Assembly (NCBI GenBank): GCA_011317545.1
Contig: WUJK01000013.1
Span: 744,001-808,000, forward strand
Reading direction: 5' to 3'
DNA length: 64,000 nucleotides
Source of the DNA: Coniella vitis
Lineage: Eukaryota; Ascomycota; Sordariomycetes; Diaporthales; Schizoparmaceae
Shown here: positions 1 to 10,822 of the stretch, piece after piece
How positions within the stretch are numbered: the first letter of the stretch is position 1
How the letters are laid out: each line of letters opens with the position of its first letter
Notes under the pieces: model-generated
What the model was told of the DNA's origin: nothing
The model's database searches: none
What the model saw: the letters and a program-made list of their open reading frames with translations, nothing else
Program-made: the position numbers and the translations under genes

Positions 1-498
1 GGAAGAGGCGGAGATACATTGCCAGTATAGACAGCTTGACGAAGGCGAGGGCGGTGACGTACACACACTCGAACCCGTACAGGAGCCTCAGTACGTGCCC
101 AAGATGGTCGTCAGAGAGCGCATCTGCATGTTGTCCCATGCCCCAATGCACCACTGTTGACGAGGTCGCCCTGTTGATTAGCGATCGGACATTGCCCGGC
201 AAAGACAGACATGTGGCCTGCAGATCAACTCACTGCCAAAATTGAGTCCGCTCAGTGTGCAGAGACCGGCCTGGGGGCCATGTTAGCAACGTGCGTGTCT
301 GGTGTCAAGCAAGCACAGGACGGCGGGAAGCCAGGGAGCTGGGCTTACGAGACCTGCCAACAGCAGAACGTCGTCGAGCCCATAGTTGGCGACGACGTGT
401 AACCGAGCCCACAGCCGCAAGACGGTGAAGACGATGGCCAGGGCCAGCAAGACTGCAGTGATGGTGACTTGTTTGGGCCCCGTGTTTTGAGGGGCCAT
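1..498 (-). CDS. PTH11-like / rhodopsin-domain integral membrane protein, N-terminal part (runs off the window)
   Basis: This is the 5' part of a fungal seven-helix membrane protein of the PTH11-like class (the family annotated as a fungal rhodopsin domain). Proposed exons are 498-349, 270-234 and 153 to the window edge. The introns use GTAAGC and GTGAGT donors and CAG acceptors, and the frame stays open across both joins. The first helix is followed by RLWARLHVVANYGLDDVLLL, the usual arginine-rich loop and GxDD start of helix 2. After the 37-nt second exon come the family motif HWGMGQHADAL and the helix that includes YVTALAFVKLSILAMYLRLF. Such proteins sit in the plasma membrane, and some, such as Magnaporthe PTH11, sense surface cues. 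The ligand here is unknown. The rest of the gene lies left of the window. Family assignment is firm; exon borders are inferred. Confidence 0.85.
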
Positions 499-1558
499 GC
501 TGGCGAGCTCGCTAACAGATCAAGGCGCGCACAGTTTGAAGTCGCCCACGAAACCGCCCGACGTCAAGCTGGTCATTTGCACTCCGCTTAGGCAGCGGTG
601 GCAGGCTACTGGAGAGCGGCTGGAAGCAGTCTTGAATCATCCGTTGCTCTGCACGAGTCTCGCCAAGGCATGATACTATGTAGAGATCACATGCACAATC
701 TGTGTTGAAAAGGGGCTCTTCTCGTTATATAACCCCAGTCCGTGCGAGTATAGCATCGCTCTGACAGGTTGGTGACGGAGACCGCAGTACGTCCAAAAGT
801 GCTTAGAGATTCGCTTCGTCCACTAAAAGCCCACTAAAAGCAGGTAGACTGAACCTTATATGCTCACCAAGCAGCTTTGGGGGTCGGTAGGATTTGTCTA
901 CTATATCTAAGGCCCAATCCTACACATAGTGCCAGGCGTGCCATCCACAAAGACCGCGGCTGGTTCCGTTGCTCTGAATCGCGTCAGGGGCTGGTCCTGG
1001 TTCGCTGCCGGTTGCGGCTCTGGACGCAGCGTCTGACATGCGAATCGAGGACCGTAGTCATGGGTTGCTGCGCCCCGGCGTGAAGAGTATAAAACTCGCC
1101 CTGGGGCGTGTCGACCCTCTCATCTGCGAATCCGATCCGCTCGACACAATGCACTTCCACGTGGGTTTCCGCCGCGCCCTCAACCCACCCAGACCCAACA
1201 GCTAATGTTGCATGGCTTGTGGGCTGCGCACACATGGTCGAGAGAGAGGGGGCAGAGCTTTGCCATGTGGTCTGGTCTGGCGTCTTGGGCTGCTCAGCAC
1301 TATGTATACGACTCAGTCGCTCAGCCCCTGAGATCAAATCTCGGCTACCTCCTTTTCCCAAGTCGCACATACTGTCGTAGGGGTTTCAGGCTCTCTTGGT
1401 TTATAGGCTAGCCCTGCTATACGGTGCCAGCTAATGCCTCTTGCTGCCCAGTGTAGTCTGTTGCAGACGGAAGTGTCCTTCACCCTCGAGAACCGTGCCT
1501 GCGCCGCGTACTGAGCAGGGAGCTCTCGTCCGTTCCGACACAACAAGATTGCGCAAAC
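499..1558. other. Divergent intergenic region, 1.06 kb
   Basis: This is the shared upstream region of the PTH11-like gene (minus) and the alpha/beta hydrolase (plus). It holds one copy of the dispersed 9-mer TACTATGTA at 674-682. A TATAAAA box at 1088-1094 is followed 55 bp later by an ATG (1149) that opens only an 18-codon frame. This could be an upstream ORF or leader of the hydrolase transcript. Overlapping open frames at 980-1620 on both strands resemble no protein I know. Confidence 0.5.
725..732 (-). promoter_or_regulatory. TATA-like element upstream of the PTH11-like gene
   Basis: The self-complementary octamer TTATATAA lies 227 bp before the start codon at 498. It fits a core promoter element for the minus-strand gene, but its symmetry gives no direction, and fungal promoters often lack a working TATA box. 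Confidence 0.3.
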
Positions 1559-2404
1559 ATGTCACAACCAGCGCAAAACCCCGTTGTCGTCGTCCTAGCG
1601 CCCGGCGCCTGGCATACACCGGACTGCTTCGAACTCATCCAGGACCGGCTCCACGCGGAAGGATTCGAGACTTGTGCAGTGGCATACCCCTCCGTTGGCG
1701 CCGAGCCCCCCAACAAGGGACTCTTTGATGATGCTGCGGCTTTGCGGGCTGCCATTGAGGCGCTCGTCCTCAAGGGCCGACAAGTAGTGGTTGTGATCCA
1801 CTCGTACGGAGGACTCGTCGGTGCCGAAGCCGTCAAAGGGCTCGGCTACGAACAGCGCAAGGCCGAGGGGAAGGAGGGCGGCGTCACGCTGCTCGTCTAC
1901 TTGGCGGCTTTCGTGATGCCCAAGGGCCTGAGCATCCTCAAAGCGCTGGGGGGACAGCCTCTACCGTGGATGAACTTCCAGGTATGACAGGATCTTGCCC
2001 GCTGTTGACCTGGCATCTCAAATATTGGTTGTGACGCCGAGACTTGTGGCTGACCTGTCTCTCAGGGCGAACGCGTCATCGCTGACGGACCGGAAGACAT
2101 CTTCTACCATGACGTGCCAACGGAGCTACGTGAGCAGGCCATTGCGAAGCTTCAACACCAGTCGGCGGCTGTCTTTCGAGACGAGGTGACGTATCAGCCT
2201 TGGGAGGACCTCAACTGCATGTACATGTTCTGCGAAGACGACCGGGCGCTATTACATCCTCTACAGAAGCAGCTTGCGTCGATGCTTGGCGAGAAGGCCA
2301 TCTCATATACCTGCGCAGGGTCTCATTCGCCCTTTCTTTCAGACCCTGACGATGTTGTCAAGGGTCTCTTACACGGGATGACAGAAGTGCAAAGGAGGCT
2401 TTGA
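1559..2404 (+). CDS. Alpha/beta hydrolase (AB_hydrolase-like esterase)
   Basis: A small cytosolic serine hydrolase of about 253 residues. Exon 1 is 1559-1981 and exon 2 is 2066-2404, joined across an 84-bp intron with a GTATGA donor and CTCTCAG acceptor; the junction reads WMNFQ-GERVIADG. The oxyanion-loop region is VVLAPGAWHTP. The nucleophile elbow is HSYGG with Ser near residue 82. The acid is probably in CEDD near 198-200, and the catalytic His is in AGSHSPFLS near residue 228. The spacing matches the short fungal and bacterial EstC/salicylate-esterase-like branch, whose members cleave esters of small molecules. There is no signal peptide. The substrate cannot be told from sequence. The start codon follows an A-rich context and is the first Met before the core strand. 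Its 3' end faces that of the Rid gene. Confidence 0.88.
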
Positions 2405-2768
2405 ATGCAAGGTGTAACCTATACAACGGAAAATGTATTTGGATATTGAGTAGCGGTAACCTTCCGACAAATTAGGAGAAATTTATACTCATGTGATTTG
2501 GTATGAAGTACCCGAAAGATTAAATTAAAAGCATATCGGTAATCTACACTATACAACTGCAAAGGAACGGACAGTTCCATATACATTTGAAAAGATCGAA
2601 CCGAAATAACGGACGATAAAGGTTTGACGGCTCGGAATATGCCGCCCAGTGGCTCGTGCGAAGAAGCGAGAATTTTCGAAAATAGCCTCCATGCAAAGAC
2701 TGGAAAAGGAGGGATCGATCATATCTTGTATTAGTCCGAGACGCTGAAAGACCATCTGCAGGAACGCC
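2405..2768. other. Convergent intergenic region
   Basis: This is the space between the stop codons of two convergent genes (alpha/beta hydrolase and Rid). It is AT-rich and probably carries both 3' UTRs. No gene-like frame was seen. Confidence 0.5.
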
Positions 2769-3250
2769 TTAGCCTTCTTGCGGAATGTGCGCAACAACCT
2801 CAATCTCCACCCGCATATCGTCTTCTCCAAGCCGCGAGACACCAACACAAGTCCAGATTGGTTGGTGACCGGGCATATACTTTCTGAAGTTCTTCACCAT
2901 AGCCCCCAGAGCTTCATTGTTGAGAGGAACATGGTAGGAGGTCACACGGAAAACCTGAGACCAGCCCTTCCCGCCGGCGTCCCTTAGGTTCAACTCGACA
3001 TTCTTGAAAGCCTGATCGATCTGAGCATTGATTTCCGTACAGATTTCTCCAGTCTCCGGATCCCAGCCGCCTAAACGCTGTGAGTATGCTAAAGGACGTA
3101 CATACGCAACGCGACATCATGAAGTGCAGCATACGTACCCTGACCTGCGCATTCGATGCGGTCGCCAATGCGGACAGCTTGGCTGTAACTGTAATTCTCT
3201 CTGTTTCTCTGCCCCACGCCCTTGTAGGAGAAGTATGTGAGGTGAGACAT
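2769..3250 (-). CDS. Rid-family (YjgF/YER057c/UK114) protein lacking the RidA catalytic arginine
   Basis: A 137-residue protein with the normal length and fold signature of the Rid family. Exon 1 is 3250-3139 (MSHLTYFSYKGVGQRNREN onward) and exon 2 is 3070-2769; the join gives CAGQGGWDPETG, a family hallmark. The N-terminal YSQAVRIGDRIECAGQ and C-terminal MRVEIEVVAHIP segments form the trimer-interface cleft. RidA proteins deaminate reactive 2-aminoacrylate and related imines using an Arg in PARSCV (Arg105 in E. coli). Here the matching stretch reads PIWTCV, so that Arg is absent and the protein more likely belongs to a non-RidA subgroup with a different or unknown role. No targeting peptide is evident. 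The neighbours give no pathway link. Gene structure is well supported by frame and motifs. Confidence 0.88.
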
Positions 3251-4839
3251 GATGCTTCAGCGTTGTTTGAACGAGAACGTGTCGGCACTTTTCCAACCCT
3301 GCGCAGTAGGTGACGTGAGGATTCTTACAGGAGCTCAGCCTGATCAGAGGTATAGCCGAAACAAGTGGTTTAAGTAAGGAGACGGCGATGGTGCTTCTGC
3401 AATTCGAGCAAAACGATCCGAGCGAATTATGTGGCGAGCTCTGGGAGCAACAATGAATAGCTGAGTAAGAAGTCGTCCTCAACGTCATAGTCGAATGTCT
3501 CGAAGCTAATTGCACGCTGCTGATAAATTCTTTTCCTTAGCTAAACCACTCAAAGACTCAAAGAAGCTTAATAAACCAAATCCCGGTCCAACAGCTAAGC
3601 CAGTTTAGTAGCACCAAACGCCGAGCTTGCAGCTTCATAGTCAGCTATTCCGGTACCGGTGCGAGTTTGATAATACCAGAAATAGTCTAACTAACCTGAA
3701 CAACCAGTCTCGAAATCCTGCTAAGCTTGGTGAGTCTGAGCAGATCCGATGTTGGTATCTTCATCATCAAAAGATGATATATCGTCTTGCCCGGTAGCAG
3801 ACTATTTGGTCACCAAAACTGGTGGTTAGAAAAAACACCGACGTAAATCTAATCCCAGTGCTTTATCATATTTATACCGATGTATCACCAACAGGAGGCT
3901 AAATATAATCTTGAGTACCTCGGTCTTCGATTGTATCCAAACTCTTGAGAAGGCAAGCATACGAGCAGCAGTCAGTTTGGGCGTCTACAACACCAAAGTA
4001 ATACGTGTTTTCGGTGCATTCTTGTTTGGTCAGCAACATCTCCAGTAAACGAGGTTGGTCGGAAGAAAGGTGTCGAAAGGCAACAACAGGTTACATAAAT
4101 CTCGAATTATTGTAACCCTTTCTACTTACCGCCAGTCGGCCTCTTTTGAAATTATATAGAAAGAAGTTACCAAGGTACTCAAAAGACATTTCAAAAGCCC
4201 TTTCCAAGACTCCTCTAACCTGTACGGTGTAAAAACGGCGACGTTTCAACATAGTATTATGCCATGTGAGTAATCTGCAGAAATCACTACTTGGTGGCGG
4301 CTTTTGAGATCAGTTTCGACGGCAGCAATTCAACTCCATATCTCTTCTCGAAATAGCTAAAAAGTATTCCGGGCTTAAAACAATCTCAAACATGTATCTG
4401 ATACGCGGCTATCGGAAGGGACTTAGTACTCTACTAGTGGCTGGAAGGAATATTGCTATAAATAGCCTCTAAGGTGTGTCATGTATGCAGCTGAACAAAG
4501 GCGGCAACAGGATAGCTATTTCTAGCATCCTGTTGTTTACGTTCTGTTTATTGAATCGAATAGAATGCAAGAAGCCCCGAGGACTTTATGTAGACTCGAA
4601 AATACTGAAGATATAGAGAAGTCGGTACTGTCCAAGGAGAAACCTCATCACCTAAAGCCCTTCCCTTTTTTTCATTTCTTTTTTTTTTCCCATCACTTTG
4701 TGGGTAAGCTTAGGTTGATGAATTTCATATATCACTTTGTATTTCTCTGAGAACATTACGCTTCGAAGCAGGGTCAAAATGTATTCATAATTTCTTTCTT
4801 TTCCATCCACTGTTAGAATCCACGAGTGACCGTTCCACT
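3251..4839. other. AT-rich, stop-codon-dense island, possible RIP-degraded repeat
   Basis: Between about 3515 and 4565 no reading frame of 60 codons exists on either strand, unlike the flanks. TAA/TAG-type triplets are frequent. This fits an old repeat decayed by repeat-induced point mutation (C to T on both strands), but no intact transposon ends were recognised. A possible transposase fragment is listed separately. The right part (4560-4839) is the 3' flank of the Hsp70-like gene. Confidence 0.4.
3917..4048 (+). pseudogene. Possible relic of a pogo/Fot-type transposase HTH domain
   Basis: A short frame ending in TAA reads CIQTLEKASIRAAVSLGVYN and then a scrambled segment ending GQQHLQ. The SIRAA...YN spacing recalls the N-terminal helix-turn-helix of fungal pogo/Fot/Tan transposases (typically xSIRAAAxLYNVPxSTL). 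The match is short and read by eye only; no other transposase part was found around it. It lies in the stop-dense island, as expected of a decayed element. Confidence 0.2.
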
Positions 4840-6988
4840 TCAACCACTAGAGCTCGACTCTTCCTGATTCCAGCTGACTCGTATTGGTTCATGATTTCTT
4901 GAGAACTTTTGCCCATTGAAGTACAACTCAAAGCGCAGATCAGCAGGCGCCACAATGGCTCGTACCTGGAATGCGCACACATACCACTTCTTACCACCAA
5001 AGAAGCACGTGCGGGATTTCTTTTTCAATTGTAGTTCGCTATTAGTGACGCCGGAGAGGTCGCTGCGAACTGTGCATACTCTCGTGACTCCAGCTGAACG
5101 CAGTCAGTATCGGATTTCCTGCATAATGCGGGCCATCTCAAGTCGACCTGACTTACCCTGCTTGATGCTCCTCGGCAAGAAGTCCATTTCGTTCTGTGAA
5201 GTGACAATCAGACAGTCCCAGGCGCGGTTTTCGCTCCCAGGATCAATAACCTTCCTGAAGGATTCGGTGATAGGGGCATTTGGATCGACACTATCCCCCT
5301 ATAGAGACAGGTTAATTCCAGCTTTCACATTTCCTCGGCTAGATTGAACACCTGTTCCTGGGACTCACTTTCTTGATCAGCCATCTTATCTGGCCCAAAG
5401 CGTACATCTGGCCGTCCCACTTGTCCTTTTCGATGTCGTCGTTGAAGTTAATACTCGGGTTGTATATGGTTTTGCACACAACGCCGTAACTAGCCCGGGC
5501 CTTTCTGATTCGCAATACTCCATTTGGGCTCTGAATGCTCTGCATGCGGTCCAAGAGAAGTCCTTTCACGACAACCAACTGTGGATCCGGTGCTTGAATG
5601 ATTTTGATGCTTGTTGCGCAAGGATGTGAGCGAGTCGATAGTTCCGACTGTAACCGCTCGCGGACATAAGTCGAACTTCCTAGGCCTCCTGAGAGGATCA
5701 TGTAGTTCTGCACAGTCAGGTTAGCTTATTGCATGTCAGATTCCAACGTAGTCTGCACATACCACCTGCCTGTTGCTCATCTTGGCATGAAGCCAATCGA
5801 GCTGCTTGAATATTCTTTCGAGCATGCTGTGGATGTGAGGCTCGAAAAGGGACTGCAGTTCTTTTCTGTGATTTCGTTAGTATGGAGATATATATCCAAG
5901 CGTACTGACAATGATAATGCTCACTGGGATAGCAAGAATTTCCCCGACTCGATGCCAGCTGCGGTATGGTGGAAATCGTACCCAACGCCCTCGAGGGGGA
6001 TTTTATACACTGGGGCGTTCCACACCTTCTCCCCGAATTTGTGCTTTGTCGTCCTGAATTTATCGCTGCGAACGAGCTTTTCGACACAGCCAGGTGGCAG
6101 TCGCTGCATAAGGTCCGAGTGCTTATAGAAACGCTCAGTGATGAGTTTCTCGAAGCCACGATCAACCAGAGTTGACCCTATGCCTATACCATCGACTTGG
6201 GTGAGTTGTCTCATGGACGGATACGGGTCCCGCGCCTCGATAACCTCCATCAACGCAAAGTCTGTCGTGCCACCACCAGCGTCCACAGAAAGGAAGATGT
6301 CCGCCTGACGAAAAGTGACAGCTGTGCTCTTGATTGTCGCGACCGCCGCTGCCTCCGACTCTGTTAGCTCCACAGTTGCCTTGTGCAATAGGCCTTCTGT
6401 GCCAAAGCCAGCATCATGTATAGCGTTCTTATACCGATTCACGATATCTAGACTTCGCCACGTTGTCGGCACACTGAAGATGAATTCCACAGCTAGTTCT
6501 TTCCAACTGGTCAAAGATCCAATACCGGTCTGATGCTCTATAGTGGACTTGATATGCAGATAGATCTGGTGGAGATAGTCGGTCACGAGCTGCTGCGCCT
6601 CATCAAGAGAAGCAGGACAGCCCGGCAAGTGAAGTTGCTGAGCTTCGCTGAGGTTGTCCTTATCCAGGAAGATCTTGAACATGTCTCGTCGGGTTCTATC
6701 AACGCCATCGTCGTCTTCGCACAGGAAGCCCCATGAGCTAAGCTGCAGACCTGGGCTGTATACTAGGCAAGTCTGAACTTTCTGCTCATTTCGAGTCGAA
6801 CAACCTGGCCAATTCGAAAGAATCTGGATGGGACTTTGGAGAACATCTTCTCGCGGACGTGCCCACCCCACACCTGTTGTGTGTTTGGATCAGAAAACCG
6901 CACTCATGCTTATGTTTTTAAGAGAGGCTTTACCCGTAAACGTTGTTCCAAGATCCACAGCCACAAGAATATCGGGTCGCCTTTCCAT
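4840..6988 (-). CDS. Hsp70-like ATPase (HSPA12-related fungal family)
   Basis: A 613-residue actin-fold ATPase in six exons: 6988-6934, 6873-5925, 5865-5763, 5707-5369, 5298-5157 and 5093-4840. All junctions have GT...AG ends and keep frame. Exon 1 plus 2 give phosphate-1 motif VAVDLGTTFTGVGWARP. Phosphate-2 is LSVDAGGGTTDFALMEV, preceded by FIFSVPTTWRS. The adenosine motif NYMILSGGLGSSTYVRER starts exon 4. The C-terminus lacks a classical DnaK substrate-binding domain and EEVD tail, as in the large fungal Hsp70-like family related to animal HSPA12. These are probably ATP-driven signalling or chaperone-like proteins, usually of unknown client. It is divergent from the membrane-protein gene at 7882. 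The first Met at 6988 immediately precedes the phosphate-1 strand and is a safe start. Confidence 0.9.
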
Positions 6989-7881
6989 TGAGTCGGGCTA
7001 TCGTTTCGATTTCATTGGCTATCGGAATGGTCGTGTGGAAAGTTGAAGATGGAACAGGACCGAGGTTGCAAGCTCTGTGAGTTCTCGGAGCCTATGCCTA
7101 TTCTAAAGCGCGTCAGAGGGTTATCGAGTCGTCACGCAGATTCTTCAAACCAGCAGACTCAAACGAAGATGGGAGACAAAAGTGTGCACTGCATAGCTTC
7201 ATATAAATTAAGTCAGTAATAACGTAAGCCGGTCGAAGGATCATAAATAATGCGCGCCGGGAGTAACATAAGATTATAAGACTTCATCATAATATACTCG
7301 GCAGGAGCAGTCTCATAAAACTCCAGGCAGAGGCCCTGAAATCACCTCAGCACTCAAAATATGCTTAAAATAGGGAAATGCCGTCGCCCCCAATGCACTA
7401 TTGAAGCATTGCATACCGGCGATCTGCAGTAGTGCTTCCCAATCATACCACATGGTCCTATCAGAATGCCGCAGGTCGCGGCGGCTGCATTCACAACGAG
7501 CAGTTATCCCGTCACTGTGGCTGTGTGATTACACACTCTGGCACGTTTAGGTTTAGGTCTTGCTCCGTGGAGGATCCAGGGAGAGGCAAGGCAACCTGCC
7601 ACTTCATAGCCAGGATCAGCAGTCTGGGAGGGAGCCTTGTAGAGAAGTACCATCAGTTGCAATGGCATGTTCAAATCCTCGGACGCAGCTACAACTGGCC
7701 CAAGGATCTAGCCTACAGGTTGCGTAGCTCGTCCACATTTATTGTCACTGTACGCCAAAGGCTTTTCTGGTCGTCCCCTCCTTTCTCCTCCTTCCTGGTC
7801 TGGTGTTGCCTCCTTTCCAGTGGCACATAGCATGCTTGCTGTTGTCCTGCACAGCCCCTTTTGGACATTCACTAAACAGAA
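6989..7881. other. Divergent intergenic region with unresolved 5' leader
   Basis: This is the upstream region of the Hsp70-like gene (minus) and the single-pass membrane protein (plus). The right part (7430-7880) is open in several plus frames and may be 5' UTR or undetected 5' exons of the membrane-protein gene. An acceptor-like ACTAAACAG sits just before its ATG. I could not recognise an ectodomain here. Confidence 0.4.
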
Positions 7882-8984
7882 ATGGCCGTCCAAAGCACTT
7901 CGAAAAGCCCTTCCTCGTCCCCAGCTCAAATGACCGCTTCCACCACAAGCCCAGTGGTGAAGACGTCCAATGGAATCAGTTCTGGCGCGGTGGCCGGCAT
8001 CGCAGTTGCCTGTATTGTTGTGGGCATTGCAATTGGTTCCGTTGTGGCTTTCTTGATTTTGAAGCGCAGGAGACGTCGACAGAACTCGAAGTTGAAGCAT
8101 GTGGCAATACAACGCTACGACCGCCAGGACAGGTCCAAGCCTGCAGTAAAGGAGGACTTTCTCCTCGACGATTTCCTGCTTACCCAACACTCGGACAAGG
8201 AATTGGCCCAAGAGCTCGAGACTCTGGGACAGCTCATCCAGCAGCACATCGAAAACAACTACCATATGCATCATGTCCAGCTCAACACGGGCGCCTCCGG
8301 CCAGGCACTGGACGAACTCGGCCTTGATAGTGATAGCGGGGTTTCGTCCACACGCCTCATCTCTTTAGCACAAGACCCAAGAACAAGAGTTGCAGCTATA
8401 CAGCATGTTATATCCAGAGTTATTCTGAGAAACCTTGAGCCCGGGTGCCGGAGCATATATTCTATGCTTCCAGCGTATGTCTTGGATTTTGCAAGCGAGA
8501 TTCCTCCTGTCGAGCGCCATAGAGGTAGCCCCGAAGGTTAGTAGTCTATGTGATCCATTGCTTGATATGTAACTATAGCTAACAATTCCTCCCAGCGGTT
8601 TCCATCGCCTTTACGCGCTGGCGACAGCTAACTGCCTTCCTTCTTCACCCTCGACGAAGCGAGCGCGGCGCTCTGCAAACCCAGCCAGCAACCTTCTCTG
8701 GCCAGGCAAAGCAAACGGCGGTGGCGCTGAATAAGTTCCTTGATCCCCTCGTCGACCCGGACAATAAATCTGAGCAGGAGGGCCATCTGCAAGACGTGAT
8801 TATAGAGTGTGGAAAGTTTGAATATCTTCTCTTTTCCCAGCCAGGGCAGTTTCGACTCTTCTTCCCGCAAGATCGAACCCGCGAAATTGTTACCTTGCCC
8901 GCCTTGGAGAAAGTGAGTGACACGCACGGCAAGATGTACTCCATCCCGAAGGTTGTATCGAGACCGCATGTTGAAAAAGTATAG
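7882..8984 (+). CDS. Single-pass membrane protein, Mid2-like topology, uncharacterised cytosolic domain
   Basis: Exons 7882-8536 and 8596-8984 (GTTAGT donor, CCCAG acceptor) give 347 residues. Residues 1-35 are Ser/Thr-rich, like a glycosylated stalk. One transmembrane helix, GAVAGIAVACIVVGIAIGSV onward, lies at about 36-61 and is followed by the stop-transfer KRRRRR. The rest is cytosolic and helical: an ELAQELETLGQLIQQHIE region, then FTRWRQLTAFLLHP right after the splice, and a C-terminal FEYLLFSQPGQFRLFF segment. This layout is common among uncharacterised ascomycete proteins, some of which carry a cysteine-rich ectodomain on upstream exons. Here no signal peptide is visible, so the true 5' end may be missing: TAA is in frame at 7873 and an acceptor-like AACAG abuts the ATG. 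A function in wall sensing is only a guess from topology. Confidence 0.7.
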
Positions 8985-9739
8985 TGGTACAAACCAGAAA
9001 TCAATTGGAATTATTTTTTATTATTTTGATTCATTCATTGCGCGCCCTACGTCGTAGTATGTTTAGCAATCCTGAAATGCTTCAGGCGGAGTGATGACCA
9101 AAGCAAAAATGCAGAAATGAATAGGAGTGAACCACATAACACAACATTCTAATCTCTTGTATCGTTCCCAAAATGGTGTTCAAAAGCTGAATTCACGCTA
9201 CATTATTCCTACCATCCTTTGCCCTACCACTACCCTTGTCCCGGTCAGATCCTTCATGCCATGTTTGTCTGTCGGTCTGCTCGTCTCTATCTATGTCCAC
9301 GCTTAGCGATGCGGCCAACTCAGCTTCTTCCCTAGCCTCAGGGCTGGGACTGCGTCCTGATTTGATAGGATGCCCACCTCCGCGGATCAGTTGCTTGATT
9401 TGGACGGTATATACAGTATGTGGGCTTGGCTTTATTGCATGAGGCTATGCCTGAGATGGTTGGGAGACGGACCACGGATGCCTGGTGCATTGCTTTTATT
9501 GATTAGACCCAAGAATGGTGGCAAAAGGGTAAAATGTCACCATGCCACCGCACCCTCCAGCAGTACATATGCCCACAGGACCGTTCAAACAGTCCCACGC
9601 CATCTCTCCCCCGTGGTGCCGATCTACTAGTAAGTCTTTGCTTTTCTGGTTCCAAGTCCCTGCCAGGGGTTAGCATTCCCTCTTCGCGCACGTTGGGATT
9701 CCAAGGCCGCCTTCCTCCGGAAAGACATCCGTCTCCGCC
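8985..9739. other. Intergenic region
   Basis: This is the space between two tandem plus-strand genes. It starts with a T-rich 3' flank near 9010-9025. Nothing else was recognised. Confidence 0.4.
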
Positions 9740-10666
9740 ATGGCGTTTGATCCGAGCAGTCTACTGCAGGGGGTCTCCTCTATAGTGAATCTTGTTCTCT
9801 GGATCGCGAAAGCGGAGAACGCGCCCAAGGAAGTCAGCCGTTGCCTGGAGCTCGTAAAGCTCATCTACAAGGACACACAGTACCTGATCGAGCTGCGAGA
9901 CGAGGCTCTCTCTGCACTCGAGCAAACACCCCGCGAGCTTGCGCGCATCAACGAGGTCATTGTCTCATCGACGCGGAGCATCCAGGATATCGGCGGCTTT
10001 CTCGAAAAGTATCGGCCCGAGGCCCACAATGGCCGGACGAGCATTCGGTCCAGGGTTGTCTGGGTGGTCTCGGACTCGGAGACGTTCAGTCTGCGAGCGC
10101 CAAACCTCATGGTGCAGCATAACACGGTGCTCGGGGAGATCCAGACGTTGCGCACCTACCAAATGATCGGCCCTCTACTCAAGGCTACGCGCGAGACCGA
10201 GATGGAGAGGGCAGAGGGACAGACAAGATTTGAACACGTGAGCCTGTTGCAAGCGCTGATGGGCGACGATTCAAGAAAGTCACAGTTGCAAGGTAGATAA
10301 TAAACCCACTGCTGCTCCCTGTGGGGTTTGTAGTTCACAGCTGATCAAAAGGAACTAGTGCTCTCTTCGCCCTCGGACTTTGCTCCGCCGCACGCTCCGG
10401 TATACTCAAGGACACCGACTTTTGATATCATGGGCCAAAACTTTGACCAAGGGGTCACCGCGAGCCGACGGAGCACCTTTCGGCCTCAGCATCAGCCTTC
10501 TTTAGCTTCTCTCTTCAGTCCCCCGCCTCCATATTCTCCTCCAGACGACGACGACGACGACAATGACACCACCAGTGGGAAAGCCGGTGCTACATCAACG
10601 AAAGGTTCAACACTTGCGTCTGGTGCAACGACAGATCTTCCCCTCTCTTGCGAAGCTGTGCCCTGA
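9740..10666 (+). CDS. Uncharacterised helical protein, possibly HeLo/STAND-N-like, with P/D-rich tail
   Basis: Exons 9740-10292 and 10341-10666 encode about 292 residues. The start has a good context (CCGCCATGG). The N-terminal half is all helical and begins with a hydrophobic helix, LLQGVSSIVNLVLWIAKAE, followed by regularly spaced hydrophobic heptads (VSRCLELVKLIYKD, LARINEVIVSSTRSIQDI) and a WVVSDSETF segment. The pattern resembles the N-terminal helical domains found on fungal STAND/NLR proteins (HeLo-like or 'fungal N'), but I see no diagnostic motif. After the splice the chain is disordered: SLFSPPPPYSPP, then an acidic run of six Asp encoded by GAC repeats, then a Ser/Thr/Gly/Ala tail. 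No NTPase domain follows, so if it is HeLo-like it is a stand-alone version. It converges on the sulfatase gene with only 156 bp between the stops. Confidence 0.72.
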
Positions 10667-10822
10667 GCCTTGCGTATATATGAACATAGTATACGTATAG
10701 AGGGGGTTCGTGCTAGGATATATTTTCCTACTCCTCTGCTGATCAAGTGTGTGGCTGTGTGTGTCCGTTATCGCTGGTCTATTCCTCAGCCCATAGCGCT
10801 TCCAAGCATACCAGACCTGTAC

